NCBI RefSeq assembly: GCF_022647885.1
Contig: NZ_JALCLM010000001.1
Coordinates: 1,968,610-2,032,609, forward strand
Reading direction: 5' to 3'
DNA length: 64,000 nt
DNA from: Bifidobacterium sp.
GTDB taxonomy: Bacteria > Actinomycetota > Actinomycetes > Actinomycetales > Bifidobacteriaceae
The notes under the pieces were generated by a model, which was not told the DNA's origin, did not search any database, and worked only from the letters and a program-made list of their open reading frames with translations. Of this stretch, positions 16,473-25,764 are shown piece after piece (position 1 is the stretch's first letter; the number at the start of each line of letters is the position of its first letter). The position numbers and the translations under genes are program-made.

Positions 16473-17987
16473 TTAACCACGCAGCAAGAATCTGCTAGCT
16501 TGACGCGTAGCCATGCTCGATGAAGCAGAACCTTGTGAGAAGGACAGGTGCAAACTATCCTCAGCTCTCGTCACGCCAACGTAAAATAATCGGCGTTCTT
16601 CTTCCAGTGCTTCACCCACCTGTGGAGAAGAGAATGGGATTAAACCTTCAGAGCATCCAACTATCCACACATGCGAAAATTCAAGTCCTTTGGCAGCATG
16701 AATGGTTGAAACAGTTGCCACACCCTGATCTTCATGCTGCTCCAACGATTCCATCAGAGCTTTACGAGCCTCTGTTGAGGAAGCTAGTGAAGCATTATGC
16801 CAACCTGATTCCGTGCGCACACGATATCTGATACCTTCCTCGTGTAATGCCTTACAAATCACAGCTTGTTGAGAATTAACTCTGGTTAGTACCGCACAAT
16901 CCTTCATAGCAACGCCATGTTGAACAAGTTTGGCAATTCGTCTTGCCACTCCCCTTGCCTCAGCAATATCGTCAGCATAAACAGTGGTTTCTACGCGCTT
17001 CCCCGCCTGCTTCACCGCATCAAGCTTGATGTAATCTTCTCGCTCTTGGGAACCTTGCAGCAGCTTGTTGGCATAACGAATTATTTGCGGCGTGGATCGA
17101 TAATCTGTATTAAGCGTAAGGTCTGCCGTCAAGGGGCCAAATTCCTGATCAAAATTCTTGAGATAATAACTCGTTGCACCAGCAAAAGAATAAACAGTCT
17201 GAGCAGGATCACCCACCACGCAAATATTCTTGTTCTCTCCAAGCCACAGTTGCAACAAACGGTGCTGCAAAGGAGAGAGATCCTGGTATTCATCAACAGT
17301 CAGATGCCCGATTGTTGAACGAATCGAACTGGCCAGTTCCCCAGGTGTCTGCAACACATGACAATCAATGAGCAACATGTCATTGAAATCAATCTGATTT
17401 CGCGCAGTTTTTTCTTCCTCAAACATGGTCATAATCTGAGACATACGATCTGGATCAATATTTGCGGGTGGCTCACGGTGAATGGCAGCACAAACTCGCG
17501 AATAATCACTTGGATCGATAAGCGAAACTTTCATCCAAGCAATTTCTGCCATCACATCACGTACTTGAGAATCCTCGATATCTACAGTTCTCAACACTCG
17601 CTTCATCGCTCTAAACGTCAGAGCGCCTGGCTTCTCCACCAGACGAGGAAAAGCTGTATCGCAGAGTTCATGCCAAATGCCACGAAGCTGCTTCAACGCT
17701 AGAGAGTGAAATGTCGAGGTAGTAATCGTTGACGAGGCGCCTAATTGTTGCAATCGCAACTGCATCTCATCTGCAGCCTTAACGGAAAACGTAACTGCCA
17801 CGGTCTTGTCAGGATTCCATTGGCCCAGCTTGCATGCATAAGCAATTCGGTGAGTTATGGTTCTGGTTTTTCCTGCTCCCGCACCTGCAATGATGCGCAC
17901 AGGACCTTGGGTCACCAACGCTGCTTCGCGTTGCGATGCGTCAAGATCAGCAAAAATATCGTCAGATTGGGTACTCACACCCACCAT
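16473..17987 (-). CDS. UvrD/Rep-family superfamily I DNA helicase
   Basis: A 504-residue ATP-dependent 3'-5' DNA helicase homologue. Motif I is GAGAGKT near residue 35, motif Ia TFSVKAADEM near 66, motif II VDEYQDLSPLQ near 231, motif III VVGDPAQTVYSFAGA near 256, motif IV near 290 (NTDYRSTPQI), motif V STIHAAKGLEF near 428 and motif VI FYVGVTRAE near 472. All helicase motifs look intact. It is most like the actinobacterial UvrD2 type but is short, ending just after motif VI, with no C-terminal HRDC domain or Tudor-like tail. A role in repair or restart of replication is inferred. The ATG at 17987 is divergent from the phosphotransferase-like gene. Confidence 0.9.
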   Translation of the reverse strand: MVGVSTQSDDIFADLDASQREAALVTQGPVRIIAGAGAGKTRTITHRIAYACKLGQWNPDKTVAVTFSVKAADEMQLRLQQLGASSTITTSTFHSLALKQLRGIWHELCDTAFPRLVEKPGALTFRAMKRVLRTVDIEDSQVRDVMAEIAWMKVSLIDPSDYSRVCAAIHREPPANIDPDRMSQIMTMFEEEKTARNQIDFNDMLLIDCHVLQTPGELASSIRSTIGHLTVDEYQDLSPLQHRLLQLWLGENKNICVVGDPAQTVYSFAGATSYYLKNFDQEFGPLTADLTLNTDYRSTPQIIRYANKLLQGSQEREDYIKLDAVKQAGKRVETTVYADDIAEARGVARRIAKLVQHGVAMKDCAVLTRVNSQQAVICKALHEEGIRYRVRTESGWHNASLASSTEARKALMESLEQHEDQGVATVSTIHAAKGLEFSHVWIVGCSEGLIPFSSPQVGEALEEERRLFYVGVTRAEDSLHLSFSQGSASSSMATRQASRFLLRG

Positions 17988-18038
17988 TGTGGCAGCTTGC
18001 TACCCCAATTGCACCACAATGTGTATTACTGTGGAAAT

Positions 18039-19646
18039 GTGACTCATCGCAGCAATCTGACACTGGCAGCCCTAGCATCCGCAACGATGCCTGGAATAGT
18101 CGTATCCGGCACACGCTCATCGAATCAAGCGAGCGCGGGTGATATAGACGACGGCATCGATCTTGCTATCATTCAAGATGGCCCAGGCAGACTCTACGAT
18201 GTGGCCGCCAGTAGCACCACTGAAGGCAAACTGCGTTTGCAACGACGCATTAAGGCAGCGAGCACCCTTGCCCGAGCGAAAGAACCCGGTGGTTTAGGAT
18301 TCTCTATGGAACGAGTGCTGGCATACGAGGCAGGCGAGAGCGCCGATTCTCCTACTGGGATAACTGCTGTAGCGATTCTTGCACATTGCGAGGGAAGTTC
18401 GGTTGCCCTCCACTCCCTCGACGCTCAGGACTGCGTAGCCATTGGAACTGCCATAGGTGCTATACACCGTTTGCGAGGGACTTTCCTACAAGAAGAGGCG
18501 TACCCAGTATTCACCACGGAGAGCATTAAGCAGCAGCTATTATCGTGGATAGCTCGTCTCAGCAAAGCAGGGCACATACCTCAAGAAATTATTCGCAGCT
18601 GGTCAAATATTGTTAATACCGCGGGTCTATGGTCATTTACCACCTGCCCAGTTCACGGTGGCTTTGACGATGGGGATTTTCTGTTTTCAGATACGAGTTT
18701 GACAGCGATTTACAACTGGCAAGATATGCAGATTAATGATCCTGCGCGTGATTTGGCGTGGATGTTTGCCAAGCTCGATGAACCGCGTCGAAATTCCCTC
18801 ATTGCTGCCTATGGAAGGATGATGGGTTCGCACTTAGATCCGATGATTATGCTTCGCGCAAATTTGTGGCTCCAAATGGAGCAAGTCGGAGAATTCATCA
18901 GTGCTCTGGACCACGCTGATAACGATCGGATTCTTCAATTCAAAGCTCAAGTTGAGCATTTAGCTCACCAGCTCGTCGCTCGCCAATCAGCAAAACAACG
19001 ATATGACGACGCTGCACAACAGCGACATGCACCCTCAACAATTACTGTGGGTACGCTTCTTGACGATCCTTCTAAAGTCTCAGATAACCAAGGGCCACAT
19101 CTTGATGGGGCGCCGCAGCACGCTCAAGCGCGTCAAGCCACAACGCCGCAATCCTCAAGTCATAACACGCCCGAGCATGAACCTCAGCCCGCTAAGCTCG
19201 ATTCAGCTCCTAGTGCACCCATACCATCTATACCTGTTCCTTCTACTCGCTCGCGTTCAACTAGCGATAGGGATGAATATGATTCAAACCTGAATTCTTC
19301 GCATACGGAGCATCAAACAAAGCCAGATGATGATTCAGCGATCAGTTCCGCCACCATATTGGTGCAAGCACTTACTCCACAGCCTTCGGATTTCGCAACA
19401 CAGGGCACTTCCGGATCAGCTGACGACAGTGTTACATATCAGGAACAGGAACGTGACGAACATAGCTCGTCACGGCACGACAATGAGACTAGTCTCCCCT
19501 CCGATGAAGCAGAAACCACGTTGATTCCTCATGTAGATCTTCGCTCCGCTTATCAGCAGTCAGACAAGCGCCCGCAGAGCGACACTCCTTCATCTGACAC
19601 ACATGGCTTGGACGCTGACGGCGAACAATCACCGTCGGGCGAATAA
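18039..19646 (+). CDS. Phosphotransferase-fold protein with altered active site
   Basis: A protein of about 535 residues. The first ~315 follow the aminoglycoside/macrolide phosphotransferase fold. The opening LTLAALASATMPG is typical of actinobacterial homologues. The catalytic loop, normally HGDxxxxN, reads HGGFDDGD near residue 206, and the metal-binding D of the following DW motif reads NW in IYNWQD. Both catalytic Asp positions are thus changed, so I infer a pseudokinase. About 220 C-terminal residues are Ser/Pro/Gln/Asp-rich and disordered. The start is GTG 18039, the last in-frame start before homology; the true start could be ATG 18087. It is divergent from the UvrD-like helicase. Confidence 0.75.
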   Translation: MTHRSNLTLAALASATMPGIVVSGTRSSNQASAGDIDDGIDLAIIQDGPGRLYDVAASSTTEGKLRLQRRIKAASTLARAKEPGGLGFSMERVLAYEAGESADSPTGITAVAILAHCEGSSVALHSLDAQDCVAIGTAIGAIHRLRGTFLQEEAYPVFTTESIKQQLLSWIARLSKAGHIPQEIIRSWSNIVNTAGLWSFTTCPVHGGFDDGDFLFSDTSLTAIYNWQDMQINDPARDLAWMFAKLDEPRRNSLIAAYGRMMGSHLDPMIMLRANLWLQMEQVGEFISALDHADNDRILQFKAQVEHLAHQLVARQSAKQRYDDAAQQRHAPSTITVGTLLDDPSKVSDNQGPHLDGAPQHAQARQATTPQSSSHNTPEHEPQPAKLDSAPSAPIPSIPVPSTRSRSTSDRDEYDSNLNSSHTEHQTKPDDDSAISSATILVQALTPQPSDFATQGTSGSADDSVTYQEQERDEHSSSRHDNETSLPSDEAETTLIPHVDLRSAYQQSDKRPQSDTPSSDTHGLDADGEQSPSGE

Positions 19647-19745
19647 TAGTCTTAGCACTGTTGACCCTGCGAATAATCGCAGGTCTTACCAGATTTGGCA
19701 TAGTTCATCAGGACTAAAGCACCGAAACAACGACGAGAGGAAATC

Positions 19746-19970
19746 ATGGATATTGAGATTGGCATCAGGAACGTCACCCGCACAGTGAGCTTCAGCACTG
19801 AAGAATCTGCTGAGGATGTAGCACAGAAAATCGAGCAGGCACTGGCTTCTGACAAGGCCCTAGATCTCACCGACAACCGAGGACGTCGATTCGTAGTCCC
19901 AGCACAGGCTCTAGGCTACGCAATCATCGGTTCCGATACCTCTCACCCAGTAGGTTTCGGCGCCCTATAA
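19746..19970 (+). CDS. DUF3107 family protein
   Basis: A 74-residue protein of the actinobacterial DUF3107 family. It starts MDIEIGIRNVTRTVSF, contains DVAQKIEQAL and ends with GRRFVVPAQALGYAIIGSD, which is the family's typical closing block. The function is unknown. The ATG follows GAGAGGAAATC. It sits about 100 bases after the phosphotransferase-like gene on the same strand. Confidence 0.9.
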   Translation: MDIEIGIRNVTRTVSFSTEESAEDVAQKIEQALASDKALDLTDNRGRRFVVPAQALGYAIIGSDTSHPVGFGAL

Positions 19971-19992
19971 ACTACAATTCTCATTCAAATCA

Positions 19993-20063
19993 GATAACTG
20001 CAATAAAAGTGGAGATAATTGGCCAATTTTGCCGGAAATATCTCCACTTTTATTGCAGTTATC
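19993..20063. repeat. 71-bp inverted-repeat element, copy 1, acting as terminator
   Basis: A 25-base arm starting GATAACTGCAATAAAAGTGG at 19993-20017 is perfectly inverted at 20039-20063 around a 21-base loop. The plus strand then runs into TTATTGTTG. It sits between converging genes and abuts the stop codon of the PHP gene, so it can end both transcripts. A related element of the same length is at 59657-59727. Confidence 0.87.
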
Positions 20064-20963
20064 TTATTGTTGCCCATCAGCAAGCGTGATGGCACCCATA
20101 TCGAGTATTTGATCTACAGTTTGCTGGTCTGTGGTGTGCTCACCAAGCTTGTTGGGCTTTCCAGCGCCGTGCCAGTCGGATCCGCCGGTAACCAAGAGAT
20201 GATGCTGCTGCGCGATACGTAACAGTCGTTCACGCTGTTCTTCACTGTTATCTCTGTGCCACACTTCTAGGCCATTAAGTCCCTCACCAATGAGCATCTC
20301 AATTTGTCTGTCACTCAGCAGTGTTCTGTTGCGTTTCTTATCTCCTGCATGAGCGATAACGCTGACCCCACCAGCAGCACGCACAGCCGCGACTACCTCA
20401 TGAGTTGTGGGTGAAGGTGTTGGTAAGTAGTAGGGGCTTCTGGACGAGCACAATCCAGCAAAGGCCTGTGAACGATTACTATAAATACCTGCGGCCACTA
20501 AAGCATCAGCAATATGAGGACGTCCAACCGTGGTTTTCTCCCCCTCTTTAACCTGTCTCATCACATCATCCCATGTGATCGGATAATCTTGGGCAATCGC
20601 AGCAACCATGACCTTTGCACGTTTCAAACGTGCCTGACGCGTGCGCTCAAACAAAGCCACAATATTGGAGTCTGCAGGATCATATTGATATGCCAGCATG
20701 TGCACTGAGACATTACTGTCATCTGCAGTAATCTCTGTGCCCCGCAGTACTGGAAAATTGTTTCGATGCGCTGCTTCAGCGGCATCAGCCCATCCGGCGG
20801 TCGTGTCATGATCTGTTATCGCAACTCCGGCCAATCCTGAATTCTTGGCAAGAGTCACCATCTGAGCAGGAGTGCAAGTCCCATCGGAATATACGGTATG
20901 GCAATGCAAATCCCAACCTGTGCTTAGCTCTGGGCTTTCTGCGACATGAAACATACCAACCAT
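20064..20963 (-). CDS. PHP-domain phosphoesterase (TrpH/RnaAM type)
   Basis: A metal-dependent phosphoesterase of about 299 residues. The metal ligands are visible as DLHCHTVYSDGT near residue 18, ITDHDTTAG near 50, GTEIT near 74, VIAHAG near 202 and GGSDWHGAGKP near 260. TrpH-like enzymes hydrolyse 3',5'-nucleoside bisphosphates and short 5'-phosphorylated RNAs. The frame stays open to 21014. ATG 20963 is chosen because homology starts just after it, but no clear ribosome binding site precedes it, so a leaderless transcript is possible. It is divergent from the VKOR gene. Confidence 0.85.
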   Translation of the reverse strand: MVGMFHVAESPELSTGWDLHCHTVYSDGTCTPAQMVTLAKNSGLAGVAITDHDTTAGWADAAEAAHRNNFPVLRGTEITADDSNVSVHMLAYQYDPADSNIVALFERTRQARLKRAKVMVAAIAQDYPITWDDVMRQVKEGEKTTVGRPHIADALVAAGIYSNRSQAFAGLCSSRSPYYLPTPSPTTHEVVAAVRAAGGVSVIAHAGDKKRNRTLLSDRQIEMLIGEGLNGLEVWHRDNSEEQRERLLRIAQQHHLLVTGGSDWHGAGKPNKLGEHTTDQQTVDQILDMGAITLADGQQ

Positions 20964-21058
20964 CGTATGCTGGTACTTAGTTTTATGCTTCCGCCGACTC
21001 ACGGGGCATGTCAATACCGGGTATTACATCACACCCGCCAGCAAGATATGAGGTAAGG

Positions 21059-21721
21059 ATGACCGACTCGCAGGCTTCCAGCATTAGCAAACCACAGCTT
21101 GAAGGGTGGCGACATGGCTCAACTTGGAACTATCTAGTGATGCTGTTGGCCTCGGTTGCAGCCCTAGTAGTTTCCTTAGCGCTATCTGCTGAAACATTAC
21201 AGCTAGCGCGCCACCCATCGGCAAAATTAGGTTGCGATGTCAACGCAGTAGTTTCATGCTCAGCTGTTGCTAATTCATGGCAAGCAGAGTTCATTCACTT
21301 CGGCTCATTCAGTTTTCCAAACGCCTTCTTCGGTATAGCTGCCGAGTCAGTATTCATCACACTAGCTGTGCTTGGACTTGCTAAAGTACAGTTGCCGCGT
21401 TGGTTCGCTATTTGCACTTGGTGGGGAGGTCTAGCCGCAGCCCTGTACGCCTACTGGCTGTTCACGCAATCAATGTTTGTTATCAATGCCTTGTGCCCGT
21501 GGTGCCTTGGACTGCTATTTGCCACCACCTTGCAGTTTATGTCACTCAGCCATGCCACTGTGACTGTGCAAGATCTACCTTCCTCAGATGGTAAATTCGC
21601 CACCGTACGTAATGGGCTGAATACCTATTACCGTCTCGGTTTCGATCTGATGCTTGATGTGGTGTGGATTGTGGCGATTGTTGCACTGATATTCATCACC
21701 AAGGGTGCAGCCATATTCTAG
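21059..21721 (+). CDS. VKOR-family thiol oxidoreductase
   Basis: A membrane protein of about 220 residues of the vitamin K epoxide reductase family. In actinobacteria these reoxidise a DsbA-like partner during disulfide bond formation outside the membrane, passing electrons to quinone. It has four to five membrane helices. The loop cysteines are in GCDVNAVVSCSAV near residues 59-69, and the active CxxC is CPWC near residue 149 (NALCPWCLGL). ATG 21059 has GAGGTAAGG upstream. No DsbA gene is adjacent. A catabolic function in this probable anaerobe is unclear, because the quinone partner is not in the window. Confidence 0.9.
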   Translation: MTDSQASSISKPQLEGWRHGSTWNYLVMLLASVAALVVSLALSAETLQLARHPSAKLGCDVNAVVSCSAVANSWQAEFIHFGSFSFPNAFFGIAAESVFITLAVLGLAKVQLPRWFAICTWWGGLAAALYAYWLFTQSMFVINALCPWCLGLLFATTLQFMSLSHATVTVQDLPSSDGKFATVRNGLNTYYRLGFDLMLDVVWIVAIVALIFITKGAAIF

Positions 21722-21728
21722 ATTGCTG

Positions 21729-21773
21729 TGCACCGTTCGAAACCACACATATTTCTGATTCTCAAACGGTGCA
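21729..21773. terminator. Bidirectional terminator hairpin
   Basis: TGCACCGTT at 21729-21737 pairs with AACGGTGCA at 21765-21773 between the converging VKOR and dapF genes. The loop is long (27 bases) and there is no U-run, so efficiency is uncertain. Confidence 0.6.
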
Positions 21774-21781
21774 ATCAAGCA

Positions 21782-22768
21782 TTACTCTTGCGGTGCCAGA
21801 TTGATTTTTGCCACTATGGTTGCGGAACCTGTCAATCTCACGGCATGCTCATCGACATCAACATTCAACAATCCTCCACGCACGCGAATCGTCCAGTGAG
21901 ATATGCCTGTTAATGCTCGTAGCGTCACGCCGGTGGCGCACAGACCTGTGCCGCATGAAAGAGTCTCACCAACACCACGCTCGTGAACCCTCATAGTGGC
22001 TGAACCAGTGTCATGAGCTGAATCGGCCGACTCGATACGCACGAACTCAACATTCTGCCCTTCTTCAAGAGCAGGAGTTACGACTGGTTTTCGGCTCAAA
22101 TCGAGCGCAGCAAGATCAGGAAGTGTTGCGTGTGACTGTTCTAATGCAGTAACAAAGTTGGCGCTACCATCCTCAATCAGACACACTATATGAGGGTTAC
22201 CCATATTGACATAGGTGCCCCGAGCGCTTCCTGACGTACCTGGGATGGAAACAATATGCTCCATCAATGGTCCAATCCGCCATTGACCCATATCAACTCG
22301 AAACACATGTTGCCCCAGAAGATCGTCATCCGGAAGCGGAGTTAAAGTTTTTATACCTGCACGGGTTCCAAGTTTCAAGCAGGCTGGCGCCTTCTCTACC
22401 ACCGTCTGGCCGTTGGTGCCACTGTCGATACCATCTTGCTTCACATCCTGTAGGAACTCTTGAATATACAGTGCAGATACACGGGTACCATTACCACACA
22501 TTTGCGCGAGTGAACCGTCGGCATTGCGATAGTCCATGAACCAGGTTGCACCTGACTCCTGCAACGATCGAAGCTCATCCTCGCTGAGATCAGATACAAA
22601 CTGAGGATGCGTGATGCGCAGTAAACCATCGCCGCCTATACCCATATGACGATCGGTCAATCTGACGACCTCATCGTCACTTGGCTCATACTTGCCCTGA
22701 GGATCGGCATAGACCACAAAATCATTGCCAGTGCCGTGGGCCTTGTAAACCGCATCAGGAATGCTCAT
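21782..22768 (-). CDS. dapF: Diaminopimelate epimerase
   Basis: A 328-residue enzyme that interconverts LL- and meso-diaminopimelate in lysine and cell-wall precursor synthesis. The two catalytic cysteines are in MCGNGTRV near residue 96 and LSCGTGLCATG near 270. The N-terminal KAHGTGNDFVV is the usual family start. It is somewhat longer than the common ~275 residues because of insertions, for example around residues 120-150. The ATG at 22768 has only a weak ribosome binding site. Confidence 0.95.
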   Translation of the reverse strand: MSIPDAVYKAHGTGNDFVVYADPQGKYEPSDDEVVRLTDRHMGIGGDGLLRITHPQFVSDLSEDELRSLQESGATWFMDYRNADGSLAQMCGNGTRVSALYIQEFLQDVKQDGIDSGTNGQTVVEKAPACLKLGTRAGIKTLTPLPDDDLLGQHVFRVDMGQWRIGPLMEHIVSIPGTSGSARGTYVNMGNPHIVCLIEDGSANFVTALEQSHATLPDLAALDLSRKPVVTPALEEGQNVEFVRIESADSAHDTGSATMRVHERGVGETLSCGTGLCATGVTLRALTGISHWTIRVRGGLLNVDVDEHAVRLTGSATIVAKINLAPQE

Positions 22769-23021
22769 GGTTGTAGCCTAAACGCGATGCGCGACTAGAG
22801 CTCTAACGTGATTTGGCCAACGGCAAAAAGCTTAGAATTTCCCTCTACCTCTACATGCTCAGTAATGTTTGACTGCCTCAGAGATAGTAGTTACAGCAAC
22901 GTCATCCTCATCAGCGGAGCATCAAACATTCGTAGCTTCTAAGGTATCTGTCCGCCACCGACTCTTCACATGTGAATACTACGATGGGAATTCGGCAAGA
23001 GTTATCAGTATTGGAGGATTC

Positions 23022-23801
23022 ATGACTTCGACAGCACCTATCGGCATGTTCGATTCAGGCTTCGGCGGTCTCACCGTAGCCGCACAGTTGCGCCATGATA
23101 TGCCTCATGAGCACGTTCTGTTTTACGGAGACAGTGCGCATGCACCATATGGATTAAAAACGCCAGATCAGATACGTGAACGATGCTTTTCAATCGCAGA
23201 CCACTTCGTTGCCCAAGGTGTGAAGGCTCTTGTGGTCGCTTGCAATACGGCAACTAGCGCTTGCGTGGAAGATATGCGTCAACGCTATGACATCCCAGTA
23301 ATCGGCATGGAACCTGCGTTGAAAGTTGCATGCGATAGGGGTCTTGGCGTGCGTCAGCATGTGATTGTGGCAGCCACTCCTTTGACCTTACATGAACATA
23401 AATTTGCCGCTTTAATGGATCGTTTCAAACAGGATCATGACATCACGCCTTTGCCATGCCCAAATTTGGTCACCACCGTGGAATCAGGCAGAATTCTGGA
23501 TGAACACGAGGCTCAGTCAGCTGTGCACAGCTACTTTGGTGGATTTGATTGGAGCTCAGTAAACTCAGTGGTTCTAGGATGCACTCACTTCGTTTTCTTC
23601 CGCAAGTATTTCTTGCAAATGTGTCCTCAGGATGTGGCGATAATCGATGGAAATGAGGGAACAATCCGGCATCTCCATGTAGTACTTGAGGCCCTTGGGG
23701 ATCTGGCTCCAGAGCAGGCTAAAGGCGGCATTGATATAGCAAATTCCGACACTTCAGCTCGTATGTCTGAGCGTTCAGAGCAGCTTTTTCACTTACTCTG
23801 A
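23022..23801 (+). CDS. murI: Glutamate racemase
   Basis: A 259-residue enzyme making D-glutamate for peptidoglycan. The family start [15 protein letters not shown] is near residue 6. The two catalytic cysteines are in VACNTATSA near residue 73 and VLGCTHF near 186. The frame is open 150 bases further upstream, but TTGGAGGATTC directly precedes ATG 23022 and homology starts there. It is followed after 65 bases by the patatin gene on the same strand. Confidence 0.95.
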   Translation: MTSTAPIGMFDSGFGGLTVAAQLRHDMPHEHVLFYGDSAHAPYGLKTPDQIRERCFSIADHFVAQGVKALVVACNTATSACVEDMRQRYDIPVIGMEPALKVACDRGLGVRQHVIVAATPLTLHEHKFAALMDRFKQDHDITPLPCPNLVTTVESGRILDEHEAQSAVHSYFGGFDWSSVNSVVLGCTHFVFFRKYFLQMCPQDVAIIDGNEGTIRHLHVVLEALGDLAPEQAKGGIDIANSDTSARMSERSEQLFHLL

Positions 23802-23866
23802 AGCGCATTGGACGCACCGCGTGCACAGTTGTAGGGTGGATAGTTGCATGCGAATGGGGGATGAAT

Positions 23867-24712
23867 ATGTCGAAAACTGCAATTATTGATGTAGGTGGTG
23901 GATACCGGGCCATATTTGGTGCCGGAGTATTCGATTATTGTGCAGACAACGACATACAGTTTGACCATTGTTATGGGGTCTCTGCAGGCAGTGCAAATTT
24001 GGCATCCTATATGGCTCAACAGCCTGGGCGCACGTATCGTTTCTATACTCAATATGCTTTCCGTAAAGAATATGCCAGTCCACGCAACTTCGTGCGCGAA
24101 CGCAATTTTGTGGATTTGGATTACGTCTATGGCACACTTTCAAATCATGACGGCGAAGATCCGATGGATTTTGATGCATTCGAGAGTAACGCCGCAGAAC
24201 TGACCGTAGTTGCTTGCAATGCTTTGGATGGCAGCACTAAATATTTCGACAAATCAGATGTGACGAAGGATCATTACGACATTTTCAAAGCTTCCTCCGC
24301 TGTGCCTGTTGCATGCGAACCCTATGTCATCAACGAAGTGCCATATTTTGATGGCGGCATTGCCGATCCCGTTCCGGTCACCAAAGCTATTGAAGATGGT
24401 TGCGACAAAATCGTGCTAGTACTGACGAGGTTGAAAGATGTGCCTAGAAGTCAGCACAAGGACGTTCTTCCAGCGCGTATTCTCCGTCGTCATTACCCTG
24501 AGGCAGCTGAATTATTGCTTAATCGTTATCGTCGTTACAACGACGAAGTGGAACTTGCGAAACGCTACGAGCAAGAGGGACGCGTGCTGATTGTGGCACC
24601 GGACGATTTGTGCGGTCTCGACACCTTAAGCAAGAACTATGAGGGTTTAGGGCGCATGTATCGCAAAGGTTATGCCTCTGCTGCTGCCATTGGTGATTTC
24701 ATTCGAGAATGA
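23867..24712 (+). CDS. Patatin-like phospholipase family protein
   Basis: A predicted serine hydrolase of 281 residues of the RssA/YjjU patatin group. The oxyanion block is DVGGGYRAIFGAG near residue 7. The nucleophile elbow is GVSAGSAN near residue 40, and the catalytic Asp is in FDGGIADPVP near 162. Ser-Asp dyads of this type cleave lipid acyl esters. ATG 23867 is preferred over ATG 23861, because GGGGG lies six bases before the former and touches the latter. Its 3' end overlaps the converging LysR gene by 43 bases. Confidence 0.9.
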   Translation: MSKTAIIDVGGGYRAIFGAGVFDYCADNDIQFDHCYGVSAGSANLASYMAQQPGRTYRFYTQYAFRKEYASPRNFVRERNFVDLDYVYGTLSNHDGEDPMDFDAFESNAAELTVVACNALDGSTKYFDKSDVTKDHYDIFKASSAVPVACEPYVINEVPYFDGGIADPVPVTKAIEDGCDKIVLVLTRLKDVPRSQHKDVLPARILRRHYPEAAELLLNRYRRYNDEVELAKRYEQEGRVLIVAPDDLCGLDTLSKNYEGLGRMYRKGYASAAAIGDFIRE

Positions 24713-25626
24713 AGAACTTCACCAAGTCCTGCATCGTTTGACGTAAGCATCTTCACTGCAAGGTCAGCAAGGTGACTGGCCATCGGAGATAGCTCCCAGT
24801 TGCTTCGCTGAACCAACGCGAAGGTGTCGTAAATCGGTTCTTCCAATCGAGTGGTATACACCTGTGATGGGAAAGTCTCAGATTGTGCCACAGCTTTAGG
24901 AACGATAGTGTCTCCAAGGCCGCTAGCGACAAGGGAAACTGCGGCATCTACTGATTCAACCTCCATTTTGGGCTCAAGTGTGACACCGTGTAGCTGGGCC
25001 AGTTGTGCAAGTTGGTGTCTGGTTGGATCATTCCAACCATGGTGAGCATCATACAAAATCAGAGGCTCTTTAGGTATATCAGTAATCGCCATAGCTTTTT
25101 CACAACGCTCAGGATTGGCACTTGCCCACACGATCTCATGCCTCATTAATGGCAATATCTGTAAACCATCTGCTGGAATTGGTAGGCACAACAAGCCTGC
25201 TTCCAATTCCCCGTTGCGCACTGCATCAGCCACTTCGAAAGAGTTCTGTCCTACCAATCTCACTCGCACATTGGGATAAGACTTGTGAAAGACCGTAGCC
25301 AAGTCTGAAAGAAAATAGTAGCTGGCATTTTGCAAGATGCCGAAGGAGACAGTTCCACCTTCACCTGTATTCAAAGCAGTTAATGCACTATCTGCTCCGA
25401 GTTCAGCATCTAGTAGGCGTTTTGCCCACGGCAGCAGGGTTTGTCCTGCTGTGGTCAATACCAAGCGTCTCCCTCCACGAACGAATAAGGTAATTGAATA
25501 AGCGTCCTCGATTTTTTTCACCAATTCAGAAACCGTCGGTTGCGTTAAACCCATGTATTCTGCGGCTGCAGTGAAGGATCCCAACGTTGCTGCGAGGGTG
25601 AATGCACGTATCTGCGTTATTGTCAT
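24670..25626 (-). CDS. LysR-family transcriptional regulator
   Basis: A 318-residue DNA-binding regulator. The winged helix-turn-helix covers residues 1-60 (GSFTAAAEYMGLTQPTVSEL, then FVRGGRRLVLT). The effector-binding domain covers about 90-295. LysR proteins usually control the divergent neighbour, here aspartase, in response to a small ligand. ATG 25626 follows AGGGTTAAGC. Its 3' end runs 43 bases into the converging patatin gene with no terminator between, so the transcripts must overlap. Confidence 0.92.
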   Translation of the reverse strand: MTITQIRAFTLAATLGSFTAAAEYMGLTQPTVSELVKKIEDAYSITLFVRGGRRLVLTTAGQTLLPWAKRLLDAELGADSALTALNTGEGGTVSFGILQNASYYFLSDLATVFHKSYPNVRVRLVGQNSFEVADAVRNGELEAGLLCLPIPADGLQILPLMRHEIVWASANPERCEKAMAITDIPKEPLILYDAHHGWNDPTRHQLAQLAQLHGVTLEPKMEVESVDAAVSLVASGLGDTIVPKAVAQSETFPSQVYTTRLEEPIYDTFALVQRSNWELSPMASHLADLAVKMLTSNDAGLGEVLHSRMKSPMAAAEA

Positions 25627-25640
25627 AGCTTAACCCTATA

Positions 25641-25657
25641 GGATACAAAGGATATCC
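25641..25657. promoter_or_regulatory. Candidate LysR-type operator
   Basis: GGATACAAAGGATATCC in the 138-base divergent gap pairs GGATA at 25641-25645 with TATCC at 25653-25657, a dyad of the size LysR proteins often bind. The position, 15 bases before the regulator's start, fits autoregulation. The half-sites are short, so this is a candidate only. Confidence 0.35.
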
Positions 25658-25764
25658 CCGTCTTGTGCGATAGCTTCCTTCTGTTTACTCTTACTCGTGG
25701 TGATGAGAACAGCTGAAAATCGACTACTCACCACTGCAGATCCTCCACAAGAGAAGGAATATCA

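Noticed and set aside
18039..19646. Macrolide or aminoglycoside resistance kinase
   Set aside because: Both catalytic Asp positions are changed and the gene sits among conserved actinobacterial housekeeping genes.
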